NCBI RefSeq assembly: GCF_024129435.1
Contig: NZ_JAMXXN010000003.1
Span: 1 to 64,000, forward strand
Origin: Acinetobacter lwoffii
GTDB lineage: Bacteria > Pseudomonadota > Gammaproteobacteria > Pseudomonadales > Moraxellaceae
Reading direction: 5' to 3'
DNA: 64,000 bases
A program made the translations under genes and the position numbers. The first letter of the stretch is position 1, and every line of letters starts with the position of its first letter. Of this stretch, positions 35,944 through 45,189 are shown one piece after another. The notes beneath the pieces are model-generated. The model saw nothing but the letters and a program-made list of their open reading frames with translations, had not been told where the DNA came from and searched no databases.

Positions 35944-36963
35944 ATGAAAACTCAATTAAAATCGTTATTTAGTGCTGCCTTATTGGCGACTGGTTTAGGC
36001 ATGACCGCGACTGCTTCACAAGCAGCAGACCGTCAGTTTCTGAATGTATCCTATGATGCCACGCGTGAGTTCTATGATGAATTTAACAAATCATTTGGGG
36101 CTTACTGGAAAAACCGCACCGGTCTGGATGTGAATTTCAAGCAGTCACATGGCGGTTCGGGCAAACAGGCACGTTCTGTGGTCGATGGCTTGAAAGGTGA
36201 TGTGGTGACTTTGGCGCTGGCCAATGACATCGAAGAAATTGTGAAATCTGGTCAGATTCAGCCAGGCTGGCAAAAGGAATTCCCACACAACTCGGCACCT
36301 TATACCTCGACGATCGTATTCATGGTACGTAAAGGCAATCCGAAAGGCATCAAGGACTGGAATGACTTAACCAAACCAGGCGTGCAAATTATTACGCCGA
36401 ACCCAAAAACGGGTGGTTTGCCGCGTTGGGTGTATCTGTCTGCATGGGGTTATGCCGAGAAACAGCCAGGCGGTAATAAAGCCAAAGCACAGGAGTTTGT
36501 CGGCAAACTTTATAAGAACGTGAAAGTGATGGATTCTGCTGCCCGTGCTTCAATGACCACCTTTGCCGAGCGTGGGATTGGCGATGTATTGCTGACTTGG
36601 GAAAATGAAGCTTTAGTAACGCAAAAGACCTTAGGTAAAAACAAGTTTGATATCGTCTATCCATCAATTACGATTTTGACTGAACCGTCAGTGGCGATTG
36701 TGGATCGTACGGTAGAGAAAAATGGCAATAAGTGGTTGGCAACAGGTTATATCAATTACCTGTATTCACCCTTGGGTCAGGAAATGGCAGCTAAACATTT
36801 CTATCGTCCACGTAATGAAAAAGTATTAGCGAAATATTCGGCACAGTTCCCGAAAATCAAAACCTTTACCATTGATGAAGTCTTTGGTGGTTGGGCCAAT
36901 GCACAGAAAACCCATTTTGTGAATGGTGCAATCTTTGACCAGATTTATAACAGCAAGCGTTAA
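35944..36963 (+). CDS. sbp: Sulfate ABC transporter periplasmic binding protein, copy 2
   Basis: About 339 residues: signal peptide (MKTQLKSLFSAALLATGLG, cleavage near QAA), then FLNVSYDATREFYDEFN and [16 protein letters not shown]. Long blocks are shared with copy 1, including [30 protein letters not shown] and [10 protein letters not shown], so the pair arose by tandem duplication. Each copy has its own promoter with the same TATAGT -10 and 17-nt spacer. Whether the two differ in ligand (sulfate, thiosulfate) or regulation cannot be told. Followed by a strong terminator. Confidence 0.93.
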   Translation: MKTQLKSLFSAALLATGLGMTATASQAADRQFLNVSYDATREFYDEFNKSFGAYWKNRTGLDVNFKQSHGGSGKQARSVVDGLKGDVVTLALANDIEEIVKSGQIQPGWQKEFPHNSAPYTSTIVFMVRKGNPKGIKDWNDLTKPGVQIITPNPKTGGLPRWVYLSAWGYAEKQPGGNKAKAQEFVGKLYKNVKVMDSAARASMTTFAERGIGDVLLTWENEALVTQKTLGKNKFDIVYPSITILTEPSVAIVDRTVEKNGNKWLATGYINYLYSPLGQEMAAKHFYRPRNEKVLAKYSAQFPKIKTFTIDEVFGGWANAQKTHFVNGAIFDQIYNSKR

Positions 36964-36990
36964 TTGATTTACGAAGTCATCTGTATTGAA

Positions 36991-37018
36991 AAAAGCCTCC
37001 GAAACCGGAGGCTTTTTT
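36991..37018 (+). terminator. Terminator after the sulfate-binding genes
   Basis: GCCTCCG (36995-37001), loop AAAC, CGGAGGC (37006-37012), then a T run. Confidence 0.88.
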
Positions 37019-37081
37019 GTATTAAAAAAATGCTAAAACGGTTTTCTCTATGGAAAGTAATATTTATCTACAAAAAGTCGT

Positions 37082-37110
37082 TTGGAGCTTTGCCTAAACA
37101 GGGTGATAAT
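37082..37110 (+). promoter_or_regulatory. Promoter of the rsmH-mraY cell-wall operon
   Basis: TTGGAG (37082-37087), 17-nt spacer, GATAAT (37105-37110). The predicted start lies about 30 nt before the rsmH ATG. Confidence 0.55.
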
Positions 37111-37147
37111 GTGCAGTTAAATTTTTCCCCCTATTGATTGAGTTTTT

Positions 37148-38059
37148 ATGTCACATATTTCTGTATTACTTCACGAAACGATTGATGCCTTGTTGGCGGG
37201 TCGCAATACGGGAACTTATGTGGATGGGACCTTTGGTCGTGGTGGACATACGCGTTTATTGCTGTCCAAATTAGATGAACATGCACGCGTTTATGCCTTT
37301 GATAAAGATCCACAGGCACTGGCGGTGGCGGCTGAACTCGAACAAGAAGATTCACGTTTTAAAATTATTCATGCCAGCTTTGCTGATCTGAAAGATGCAT
37401 TGGCTGAGTTGGGCATTGAACAGGTCGATGGGGTGATGGCGGATCTTGGTGTTTCTTCACCGCAGCTGGATCAGGCTGAACGTGGTTTCAGTTTTATGAA
37501 AGATGGCCCGCTGGATATGCGCATGGATAACTCGCAAGGTCCAACTGCAGCAGAATGGCTGACCCAGATTGAAGAAGAAGCACTGGCGAATATCATTTTT
37601 AAATATGGTGAAGAGCGTTATAGTCGCCGTATTGCCAAAGCGATTAAAGCTGCCGGATATATTGATACCACGGCAAAGCTGGCTGAGATTGTAAAAGTAG
37701 CGCACCCGAAATGGGAAAAAAATAAGCATGCTGCGACCCGTACTTTCCAGGCGATTCGTATTGCTATTAATAAGGAATTAGAAGATATTGAAATCTTCTT
37801 GCCTCAGGCCGTTGAAATCTTGAAACCTGAAGCACGTTTGGCGGTGATTAGCTTCCATTCACTGGAAGACCGTTTGATTAAACAATTTATTCAAAAAGAG
37901 TCAACGCTTGAAGAGGATTCAGGCTGGGGAATGCCACAACAACAGAAAGATACGCGACGTTTAAAGAAAGTTTCTCGTGTTAAAGCCAGTGATGAGGAGG
38001 TTAAAGCCAATCCTCGTTCGCGTAGCGCATGGCTCCGGGTAGCAGAACGTTTAGCTTAA
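37148..38059 (+). CDS. rsmH: 16S rRNA (cytosine1402-N4)-methyltransferase RsmH
   Basis: Methylates C1402 in the decoding centre of 16S rRNA (former MraW). It has 303 residues. The start HISVLLHETIDAL, the SAM-binding VDGTFGRGGHTRLLL, DGVMADLGVSSPQLD and GFSFMKDGPLDMRMD are family hallmarks, and VISFHSLEDRLIKQF is near the C-terminus. It opens the division/cell-wall cluster. No mraZ precedes it in this window; a terminator and the sulfate-binding gene do. Confidence 0.97.
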   Translation: MSHISVLLHETIDALLAGRNTGTYVDGTFGRGGHTRLLLSKLDEHARVYAFDKDPQALAVAAELEQEDSRFKIIHASFADLKDALAELGIEQVDGVMADLGVSSPQLDQAERGFSFMKDGPLDMRMDNSQGPTAAEWLTQIEEEALANIIFKYGEERYSRRIAKAIKAAGYIDTTAKLAEIVKVAHPKWEKNKHAATRTFQAIRIAINKELEDIEIFLPQAVEILKPEARLAVISFHSLEDRLIKQFIQKESTLEEDSGWGMPQQQKDTRRLKKVSRVKASDEEVKANPRSRSAWLRVAERLA

Positions 38060-38069
38060 TAGGCAGATC

Positions 38070-38402
38070 ATGAAAACGGAAGTGGTTGATAAAAAAACAG
38101 AAAAATTGTGGCTGAAAAAAGTTACAATCTATCTCATGCTGATACTGATGGTCTTCATCAGTGCAGTATTTGTGGTATTTCAGGTATTTGAATACCGTCA
38201 GGACAACAGAAAGCTGAGTACCTATCTGCGTGAAAGGGATGGCCTGAATGCAGAGTGGGGGCGTTTGCTGATTGAGCAGCAAACTTTCGGCGCGACGGCA
38301 CAGATCGGTACGCGTGCAGTGACACAGCTGCGTATGTATTCACCTCCGGTTTCACAAAGTGTCGTGATTTCCTTACCACAAACTTCAGATGAGAAAAAAT
38401 AA
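38070..38402 (+). CDS. ftsL: Cell division protein FtsL
   Basis: Bitopic divisome protein that, with FtsB and FtsQ, activates FtsWI. It has 110 residues: short cytoplasmic N-terminus, one TM helix (VTIYLMLILMVFISAVFVVF), then a periplasmic coiled coil containing the family's QDNRKLSTYLRERDGLNAEWGRLLIEQ pattern, given here as QDNRKLSTYLRERDGLN plus EWGRLLIEQ. The position between rsmH and ftsI is diagnostic. Confidence 0.92.
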   Translation: MKTEVVDKKTEKLWLKKVTIYLMLILMVFISAVFVVFQVFEYRQDNRKLSTYLRERDGLNAEWGRLLIEQQTFGATAQIGTRAVTQLRMYSPPVSQSVVISLPQTSDEKK

Positions 38403-38417
38403 GGCTAGCGTTCCGAC

Positions 38418-40241
38418 ATGGTAGACAAGAGAAAGAAGCAACCGGTACGTAAAAAACAATCGGTCACCGACAAAAATGCCTCAAATGTTTATATCAATCG
38501 TTTTTACATCATGTGGGCGGTGGTGCTGCTGTGTTTTGTGACACTGATTTGCCGTGCTTTCTATGTACAGATTATTAATAAAGATTTTTTGCAAAATAAA
38601 GCCAATGCCAATATTTTAAGAACCAATACTATCAAGGCGATGCGTGGCGTAATTTATGATCGTAATGGCATTCCATTGGCGATCAGTACTCCAATCATGA
38701 AAATTGTGATTGATCCACGTGATTATTTTGACAATAAAAAACTCTATGACGAGACCATGCTGGCGCTGGAAAAAGAACCGAATAGCCGCAAGCTCAAACG
38801 TCAGCTACCGGATAAAAACCTGAATCTGGATGAGCTGGCTGATGCAGTCGGTATGGATCGGGCAGAACTGCGCAAAAAAATGGAAGAACGTCCGCGTTCA
38901 CGTTATCTGATCCTGAAAAAAGAAGTTCCGCCACAACAGGCCGAACTGATCATGAAACGTAATTTTCAGGGTGTGTATACCGAGAAAAACTATAAACGTT
39001 ATTATCCGCAGCCACAGCCGAACTCTCAGATTATTGGCCTGACCAATAGCGAAGGCAGCGGCATTGAAGGTCTGGAAATGCAGCTGAATAGCCGTCTTTC
39101 CGGCAAGGATGGCGAGCAGCAGATCATTCGCGATAAAAAAGGCAATCGGGTCAAAGAACCGGAAGTGATTAAAGAAGTTGAACCGGGCGAAAATATTACC
39201 CTGAGTATCGATTCGCGTCTGCAATATATTATGTACCGTGAGCTGACGGCTGCCGGTGTTGCCAATAATGCCCGTTCAGCCACTGCGATTGCGGTAGATG
39301 TCAAAACCGGTGAAATTCTGGCGCTGTCCTCATGGCCATCCTATAACCCGAATGATAAAAACAGCCTGCTCAACAAGGATGCCATGCGTAACCGCGGTGC
39401 AGTCGATTCGTTCGAGCCGGGTTCGACCATGAAGCCGCTGACTGTAGCGATGGCCTTGGAAAGTGGCAAATATACGGCGAATTCAGTGGTGAATACCACA
39501 CCGGGCAGTATGCGGGTCGGTAATCATACCATTCGTGATACGCATAACTATGGTCAGCTGACACTCGGGGGTATTCTGCAGAAATCCTCTAACGTTGGTG
39601 TGGCGAAACTGGCCTTGTCATTGCCTTATGAAACCTTACCAACCTTCTATAAACGCCTCGGTTTTGGTCAGCGTTCAGCGGTGAAATTCCCGGGTGAAAG
39701 TGCCGGTCTGATTCTGCCGCCAAGCAAATGGAATGTGTCAGAAGTGGCAACCATGTCCTATGGCTATGGTCTGAATGCGACGGTACTTCAGCTGGCTGAT
39801 GCCTATGCCATGCTGGCCAATAAAGGCGTAAAAATGCCGCTGAGCCTGTACAAGCTGGAAGAGCAGCCGCAGGGTGAACAGATGATCGATGCCAAGATTG
39901 CCGATCAGGTCCTGCTGATGATGGAAACTGCAACCTTGCCGGGGGGTACGGCGACTCGTGCCACCATTCCCGGTTATCGCGTGGCGGGTAAAACTGGTAC
40001 TGCACATAAATTGCGTGCCGACCGTAAAGGTTATTCAACCAGTGAATACCGTGCATTGTTTGCCGGTGTGGCACCAGTCAGTGATCCACGCATTGCTATG
40101 GTGGTGGTGGTAGAAAACCCACAAGGCACTTACTATGGTGGTACGGTATCTGCACCAGTCTTTGCCCGCGTGATGCAGGAATCCTTGCGTCTGCTGAATG
40201 TCCCTCTGGACAAACCTTTAGAACCTCCCAAAGTCCAGTAA
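38418..40241 (+). CDS. ftsI: Peptidoglycan D,D-transpeptidase FtsI (PBP3)
   Basis: Septal class B penicillin-binding protein, 607 residues. The short cytoplasmic start is followed by TM FYIMWAVVLLCFVTLICRA, the dimerisation domain (RGVIYDRNGIPLAISTP), and the transpeptidase domain with the active serine in FEPGSTMKPL, SSN in KSSNVGVA and KTG in AGKTGTAHK. It is the target of several beta-lactams, and substitutions here matter clinically in Acinetobacter. The order rsmH-ftsL-ftsI-murE is standard. Confidence 0.97.
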   Translation: MVDKRKKQPVRKKQSVTDKNASNVYINRFYIMWAVVLLCFVTLICRAFYVQIINKDFLQNKANANILRTNTIKAMRGVIYDRNGIPLAISTPIMKIVIDPRDYFDNKKLYDETMLALEKEPNSRKLKRQLPDKNLNLDELADAVGMDRAELRKKMEERPRSRYLILKKEVPPQQAELIMKRNFQGVYTEKNYKRYYPQPQPNSQIIGLTNSEGSGIEGLEMQLNSRLSGKDGEQQIIRDKKGNRVKEPEVIKEVEPGENITLSIDSRLQYIMYRELTAAGVANNARSATAIAVDVKTGEILALSSWPSYNPNDKNSLLNKDAMRNRGAVDSFEPGSTMKPLTVAMALESGKYTANSVVNTTPGSMRVGNHTIRDTHNYGQLTLGGILQKSSNVGVAKLALSLPYETLPTFYKRLGFGQRSAVKFPGESAGLILPPSKWNVSEVATMSYGYGLNATVLQLADAYAMLANKGVKMPLSLYKLEEQPQGEQMIDAKIADQVLLMMETATLPGGTATRATIPGYRVAGKTGTAHKLRADRKGYSTSEYRALFAGVAPVSDPRIAMVVVVENPQGTYYGGTVSAPVFARVMQESLRLLNVPLDKPLEPPKVQ

Positions 40242-40252
40242 ATAGGTGATCA

Positions 40253-41749
40253 ATGTCTATTACATTTCAAGATCTCTACACCCCTCACGATGTCGCTGAC
40301 TGGATGAAGCAATCCTTTCAGGGCTTCGAGCTGGATAGTCGTAAAGTTAAACCGGGACAGATTTTTATTGCCCTGACCAGTCTGTCACAACCGGAAAAAA
40401 CTGCTCAATTTGCCCAGAAAGCTTTGCATCAGGGTGCATTGGCTGTGATTTCAGAAACTGAACTGGAGGTATCTCCAAATCTGGTAGTGGCAGATGTACG
40501 TCATCTGATGGGGCAGTGGCAAAAGCAGTATTTGCAAGCTACTCAACCTGTTCAAGCTGCGCGTATTCTTGCAGTTACCGGCACCAATGGTAAAACCACG
40601 ATTTCTCGCTTGGTGGCTGAATTCATCATGCTGCAAGGTAAAGCCTGTGCGGTAATGGGCACCACTGGTAACGGCATTCTGCCAAATCTGGAAGCATCTT
40701 CGCATACCACCCTGGATGCCTTGCAATTGCAAAATGCCTTGCATGGCTATGCGCAGGCCGGTGCAGAATTTGCCTCGATTGAAGCCAGCTCACATGGTCT
40801 GGAACAAGGTCGCTTGAATGGTTGTGATATCGAGATTGCAGGCTACAGCAATTTGAGTCGTGACCATCTGGATTATCACGGAACATTGCAAGCTTATGCA
40901 GAAGCGAAATCAGATTTATTCCGGTTCGAATCTTTAAAAGTGGCTGTCATCAATATCGATGATGAACATGCACAGATCATGCTGGATGCTGCACAAACTA
41001 ATTCAGCACAGCCTAAAATTTTGACTTATTCCACCAAGCAAAAAGCGGATTATCAGGTTCAGGATATTCAATACAGCATTTTAGGTGCGACCTTTAAGCT
41101 GAAAACTGCCTCTGCTGAATATGTGGTTAACAGTCCATTGCTGGGCCATTTCAATATTGAAAATCTGGTCGCCAGTCTGATCATGGCGGAGCAGGCTGGA
41201 TTTGACTTGGAAAGTTTGATTGCAACTGTGCCACAGCTCAAAGGTGCACCGGGCCGAATGCAGGTGCTGCGTGATGGCGAACGTCTGTTTGTGGTGGATT
41301 ATGCGCATACCCCGGATGCCCTGACCCAGGTTCTAGTGACCTTGAAACGGCATGTCTCACAAAATCTATGGGCAGTCTTCGGCTGTGGCGGCGACCGTGA
41401 TCGCGGTAAACGTCCACTGATGACTCAGGCTGCTTTAGACGGTTCGGATATCGCAGTACTCACTTCGGATAACCCGCGAACCGAAGATCCGGCACAAATT
41501 TTTGCGGATATGAAAAATGGCATTGATTTTTCCGGCAAAACCTATCATGAAATTCATGACCGTCGTGAAGCGATCAAGTTTGCGGTTAAACACGCGCAGG
41601 CGGGTGATATTGTTGTGATCGCAGGGAAGGGTCACGAAAATTATCAGGAAATTGATGGTGTACGTCACTGGTTTGATGACGTGGTCGAAGTGCAAGCTGC
41701 GATTGATGCCCAGCATTGCAACACAGATTCAGCCTATTCAGCGCATTAG
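40253..41749 (+). CDS. murE: UDP-MurNAc-tripeptide synthetase MurE
   Basis: Adds meso-diaminopimelate to UDP-MurNAc-L-Ala-D-Glu. It has 498 residues. The ATP-binding AVTGTNGKTTISRL, substrate LDSRKVKPGQIFIAL, SSHGLEQGRL, and the VVDYAHTPDAL and FGCGGDRDRGKRPLM motifs are present. DNPRTEDP is the meso-DAP-specific DNPR motif, so a Gram-negative peptidoglycan type is expected. It starts 11 nt after ftsI. Confidence 0.97.
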   Translation: MSITFQDLYTPHDVADWMKQSFQGFELDSRKVKPGQIFIALTSLSQPEKTAQFAQKALHQGALAVISETELEVSPNLVVADVRHLMGQWQKQYLQATQPVQAARILAVTGTNGKTTISRLVAEFIMLQGKACAVMGTTGNGILPNLEASSHTTLDALQLQNALHGYAQAGAEFASIEASSHGLEQGRLNGCDIEIAGYSNLSRDHLDYHGTLQAYAEAKSDLFRFESLKVAVINIDDEHAQIMLDAAQTNSAQPKILTYSTKQKADYQVQDIQYSILGATFKLKTASAEYVVNSPLLGHFNIENLVASLIMAEQAGFDLESLIATVPQLKGAPGRMQVLRDGERLFVVDYAHTPDALTQVLVTLKRHVSQNLWAVFGCGGDRDRGKRPLMTQAALDGSDIAVLTSDNPRTEDPAQIFADMKNGIDFSGKTYHEIHDRREAIKFAVKHAQAGDIVVIAGKGHENYQEIDGVRHWFDDVVEVQAAIDAQHCNTDSAYSAH

Positions 41750-41758
41750 GATTCAGAA

Positions 41759-43162
41759 ATGCATACCTCAACAACAAGTACTGCGGCGCTGGAGCCGTGG
41801 AGCATAGAACAATTACAGCAGGCTACCCAAGGCTACTGGCTGAATGATAAAAAGCCTGCAGGTCAGATCAAGCGGATTTTGACTGATTCACGTGATGCAG
41901 AAGCAGGTGATGCTTTTCTGGCGCTGAAAGGCGAGCGTTTTGACGCGCATGACTTTATTGCGCAAGTGGCGGCTCAAGGTTGTGAAATTGCCATTGTCAG
42001 CCGTCCGGTGGATGCTGATATTTGCCAGTTGGTAGTGGAAGATACCCGTTTGGCACTTGGACAGTTAGGTGCTTATCGCCGTCAGCAGAATCCTCAACTC
42101 AAAGTCATTGCCTTGACCGGCAGTAGTGGCAAGACCACGACTAAAGAAATGCTGGGAAGCATGCTGTCGCGTCTGGCACCGACCTTGGTTACGCGTGGTA
42201 ATTTGAATAATGACCTCGGCGTGCCGGTAATGTTGCTGGAGCTGCGTCCTGAACATCAATATGCGGTGATGGAACTCGGTGCGAGTCATCAGGGTGAAAT
42301 TGATTACACCTCGAAAATGGTACAGCCGCATGTGGCCGGGATCATTAATATCGGGACTGCACATTTAGGTGAATTTGGTGGCCGTGACGGAATTTGCCGT
42401 GCAAAATCCGAGATTTATGCACATATCTCTGAAACTTCGATTATTCCTGCTGCCGATGATTTTGCTGAAACCATTCGTGCCGCAGTAAAAACTGAAAAAA
42501 GCTTGAGTTTTGGTGCTGGTGGTGAAGTCTATGCCAGCGATGTAGTCCTTGATGCTCAATCTTCAAGCTTTACCCTGAATACAGCGCAAGGCTCGAAAAC
42601 AGTTCAGTTGCCGTTTGCCGGCGAGCATAATGTTGAAAATGCGACCGCAGCAGCAGCTTTTGCCCTGGCGATCGGTATTGGTCTGGATGATATCGTGGCC
42701 GGTCTGGAACAGGCCGTGGGTGCGAAAGGTCGTCTGAACTTTATTCCGTACAAAGACTATTTATTTATTGACGACACCTACAATGCCAATCCGGGTTCGA
42801 TGCGTGCAGCGGCTGAAGTTCTGGCGCAGCAGCAGGGCATCCGGGTGATGGTCACCGGCGATATTGGTGAACTCGGTTCATCTGCCGCAATCGAGCATTA
42901 CAAGCTCGGTCGGGATCTGGTCTCGGTGAAAGGCATTAATTTTGTGGTGGCTGTAGGTGAATTTGCGCCTGCCGCACAAGAAGGTGCCCGTAGTACACAA
43001 TATGGTAAAAAAATGCAGGCTTTCCTGAATCAGGAGCAGGCATTACCGTTTTTAATTCGTTTGATTGAAACACATCAACCTCAGCCGATGTCATTCCTGT
43101 TTAAAGGGTCGCGTTTTACCCATATGGAAACATTGATGGCTGCATTGATGGAGAAACTCTAA
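41759..43162 (+). CDS. murF: UDP-MurNAc-tripeptide-D-Ala-D-Ala ligase MurF
   Basis: Adds D-alanyl-D-alanine to complete the UDP-MurNAc pentapeptide. It has 467 residues. Motifs: DSRDAEAGDAFLALKG, ATP-binding ALTGSSGKTTTKEML, NLNNDLGVPVMLLEL, ELGASHQGEIDY, and FIDDTYNANPGSMRAA. GDIGELGSSAAIEH-type C-terminal domain follows. It directly abuts mraY (stop and ATG adjacent). Confidence 0.97.
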   Translation: MHTSTTSTAALEPWSIEQLQQATQGYWLNDKKPAGQIKRILTDSRDAEAGDAFLALKGERFDAHDFIAQVAAQGCEIAIVSRPVDADICQLVVEDTRLALGQLGAYRRQQNPQLKVIALTGSSGKTTTKEMLGSMLSRLAPTLVTRGNLNNDLGVPVMLLELRPEHQYAVMELGASHQGEIDYTSKMVQPHVAGIINIGTAHLGEFGGRDGICRAKSEIYAHISETSIIPAADDFAETIRAAVKTEKSLSFGAGGEVYASDVVLDAQSSSFTLNTAQGSKTVQLPFAGEHNVENATAAAAFALAIGIGLDDIVAGLEQAVGAKGRLNFIPYKDYLFIDDTYNANPGSMRAAAEVLAQQQGIRVMVTGDIGELGSSAAIEHYKLGRDLVSVKGINFVVAVGEFAPAAQEGARSTQYGKKMQAFLNQEQALPFLIRLIETHQPQPMSFLFKGSRFTHMETLMAALMEKL

Positions 43163-44281
43163 ATGCTGTTATGGCTCTTTGAACATTTGGCGGGCTTTGA
43201 CAGCACGTTTCAGGTGGTTCGTTATTTAACTTTACGTGCTTTGCTCAGTGTCTTGACGGCATTGACCATCGGTCTGGTGCTCGGTCCTGTAATGATTCGC
43301 AAGCTTCAGGCGCTGAAATATGGTCAGGCAGTCAGCTCGTATGCCCCTGAAAACCATGCTAAGAAAATGGGCACGCCGACCATGGGCGGGGTGCTGATCC
43401 TGCTTTCGATTGGTATCTCAACTCTACTCTGGGCAGATCTTTCCAATCCTTATGTCTGGATTGTGCTGGGGGTGATGGTGATTTTCGGTGCCGTTGGCTG
43501 GGCCGATGACTGGATTAAAATCCGTTATAAAGACAATGCGGGTTTGCCTGCGAAGAAAAAATTCTTCTGGACTTCAGTGGGTTCGTTGGGTGCTGGTATT
43601 GCTTTGTATGTCATTGCACAGCAACAGACCAATCCGGTGCATACCGCGAATATGCTGGATCTGCTGATTCCATTCTTTAAAGACCTAAGCATTCCATTAT
43701 CGATGATCCCATTGGGCATTGGTTTTATTATCTTTACCTATTTCGTGATTAACGGTGCCTCCAATGCCGTGAACTTGACTGATGGTCTGGATGGTCTGGC
43801 AATCATGCCAATCGTGCTGGTTGCTACAGGTTTGGGCGTATTTGCCTATTTGGCTGGTGACGTGCGCTTTGCCAATTATCTGCATATTCCTTATGTAAAA
43901 TATTCGTCTGAACTGGTGGTGGTCTGTGCTGCCATGATCGGAGCGGGTCTGGCTTTCCTTTGGTATAACGCCCATCCAGCCCAAGTATTTATGGGGGATG
44001 TCGGTGCTTTATCTCTCGGTGCAATGCTCGGTACGATTGCCGTCATGGTTCGTCAGGAAATCGTATTTGCGATTATGGCTGGTGTCTTTGTCGTGGAAGC
44101 GGTTTCAGTCTTCCTGCAGATTGGTTCATTAAGAATGCGCAATAAACGTGTATTCCTGATGGCGCCGCTACATCATCATTATGAAAAGAAAGGCTGGCGT
44201 GAAACCCAGGTGGTGATCCGTTTCTGGATTATTACGATTATGCTGGTAGTTTTAGGTCTAATGACCTTAAAATTGCGCTAA
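43163..44281 (+). CDS. mraY: Phospho-MurNAc-pentapeptide translocase MraY
   Basis: Inner-membrane enzyme making lipid I from UDP-MurNAc-pentapeptide and undecaprenyl phosphate. It has 372 residues and ten TM helices. Catalytic motifs: [52 protein letters not shown] and [12 protein letters not shown]. It ends the cluster: a terminator follows instead of murD-ftsW-murG, which agrees with the split cluster of Acinetobacter. Confidence 0.98.
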   Translation: MLLWLFEHLAGFDSTFQVVRYLTLRALLSVLTALTIGLVLGPVMIRKLQALKYGQAVSSYAPENHAKKMGTPTMGGVLILLSIGISTLLWADLSNPYVWIVLGVMVIFGAVGWADDWIKIRYKDNAGLPAKKKFFWTSVGSLGAGIALYVIAQQQTNPVHTANMLDLLIPFFKDLSIPLSMIPLGIGFIIFTYFVINGASNAVNLTDGLDGLAIMPIVLVATGLGVFAYLAGDVRFANYLHIPYVKYSSELVVVCAAMIGAGLAFLWYNAHPAQVFMGDVGALSLGAMLGTIAVMVRQEIVFAIMAGVFVVEAVSVFLQIGSLRMRNKRVFLMAPLHHHYEKKGWRETQVVIRFWIITIMLVVLGLMTLKLR

Positions 44282-44293
44282 GAAATGCATTGG

Positions 44294-44320
44294 AAAAAGT
44301 CGGCGCATGCCGGCTTTTTT
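44294..44320 (+). terminator. Terminator after mraY
   Basis: AAAAAGTCGGC (44294-44304), loop GCAT, GCCGGCTTTTTT (44309-44320), 11 bp with one G-T wobble. It shows that the in-frame ATG at 44285, upstream of rlmA, is not used. Confidence 0.85.
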
Positions 44321-44335
44321 GTTTTGGAGAAAATG

Positions 44336-45139
44336 ATGAATTTACTCATGTGCCCAGTCTGTCGCCAGCAGTTGAGCTTAAATGAAAGAACATGGCGCTG
44401 TGAGAATCATCATAGTTACGATGTCGCCAAACAAGGCTATGTGAACCTGCATGTGGTTCAGCACAAGCATAGTAAAAATCCGGGAGATACGCCTGAGTCT
44501 GTGCAGGCACGTCGCGCATTTCTCAGTGCAGGTTATTATGCGCCTTTGCAACAGGCTGTCGTAGAGAAGATTCGCGAGTTGCGGATTGAGAACCTTTTGG
44601 ATATTGGTTGTGGGGAAGGCTACTATACCGATGCCATGCAGGCCGAAGTGCTGCAATGTGTTGGGGTCGATATTGCCAAGAATGCGGTTCAGGTCGCAGC
44701 CAAACTGAATAAAGAGGTGACTTGGGTCGTGGGAACCGGAGCGACTTTACCAGTATTAGATGAGTTGATTGATCTGTGTACCAGCTTGTTTAGTCCAATT
44801 CCCAAACAGGAAATCCTGCGAGTTTTAAAACCAAAATCTTATTTGATGGTGGTGACACCGGCCCCACAACATTTATATGCTATGCGTGAGGCTTTATTTG
44901 AAGAAGTGAAACCACACGAGCCGCAGAAGTTTGTTGAGCAGTTACAAGATGAATTTAATCTGGTTAGTGAGCAGGTGATTGGTGCGCCAATGGTTTTGCC
45001 GCAGGCTGATTTAAAAAACCTGATTGCCATGACACCCTATGCTTATAAGGCCAAGCCGGAACACCGTTTAGCACTCGAACAGCAGGATCAGTTTGAATTG
45101 CTGGCGCAATATCAGATTTATCTGTTCCAAAAGAAATAA
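44336..45139 (+). CDS. rlmA: 23S rRNA (guanine-N1-)-methyltransferase, RlmA-like
   Basis: Predicted methyltransferase for G745 (or the adjacent site) of 23S rRNA, about 267 residues. The N-terminal zinc site (CPVCRQQL ... WRCENHHSYD) and GYVNLHVVQHKHSKNPGDT are RlmA hallmarks. The SAM motif is LLDIGCGEGYYTDAM, and DLCTSLFSPIP is the motif-IV region. The frame opens at 44285 within the mraY terminator; I choose the ATG at 44336 (or 44333) with GGAG upstream, giving MNLLMCPVC. Confidence 0.9.
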   Translation: MNLLMCPVCRQQLSLNERTWRCENHHSYDVAKQGYVNLHVVQHKHSKNPGDTPESVQARRAFLSAGYYAPLQQAVVEKIRELRIENLLDIGCGEGYYTDAMQAEVLQCVGVDIAKNAVQVAAKLNKEVTWVVGTGATLPVLDELIDLCTSLFSPIPKQEILRVLKPKSYLMVVTPAPQHLYAMREALFEEVKPHEPQKFVEQLQDEFNLVSEQVIGAPMVLPQADLKNLIAMTPYAYKAKPEHRLALEQQDQFELLAQYQIYLFQKK

Positions 45140-45150
45140 AAAATGCATAT

Positions 45151-45179
45151 AAAAAAGCCCTCAACTGAGGGCTTTTTTA
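45151..45179. terminator. Bidirectional terminator between rlmA and ponA
   Basis: GCCCTCA (45157-45163) and TGAGGGC (45166-45172) with flanking A and T runs serve both converging genes. Confidence 0.85.
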
Positions 45180-45189
45180 TATCTTCAGA

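Noticed and set aside
44285..44335. N-terminal extension of rlmA
   Set aside because: This stretch encodes the mraY terminator hairpin, and the zinc-finger start MNLLMCPVC with GGAG upstream fits the later ATG.
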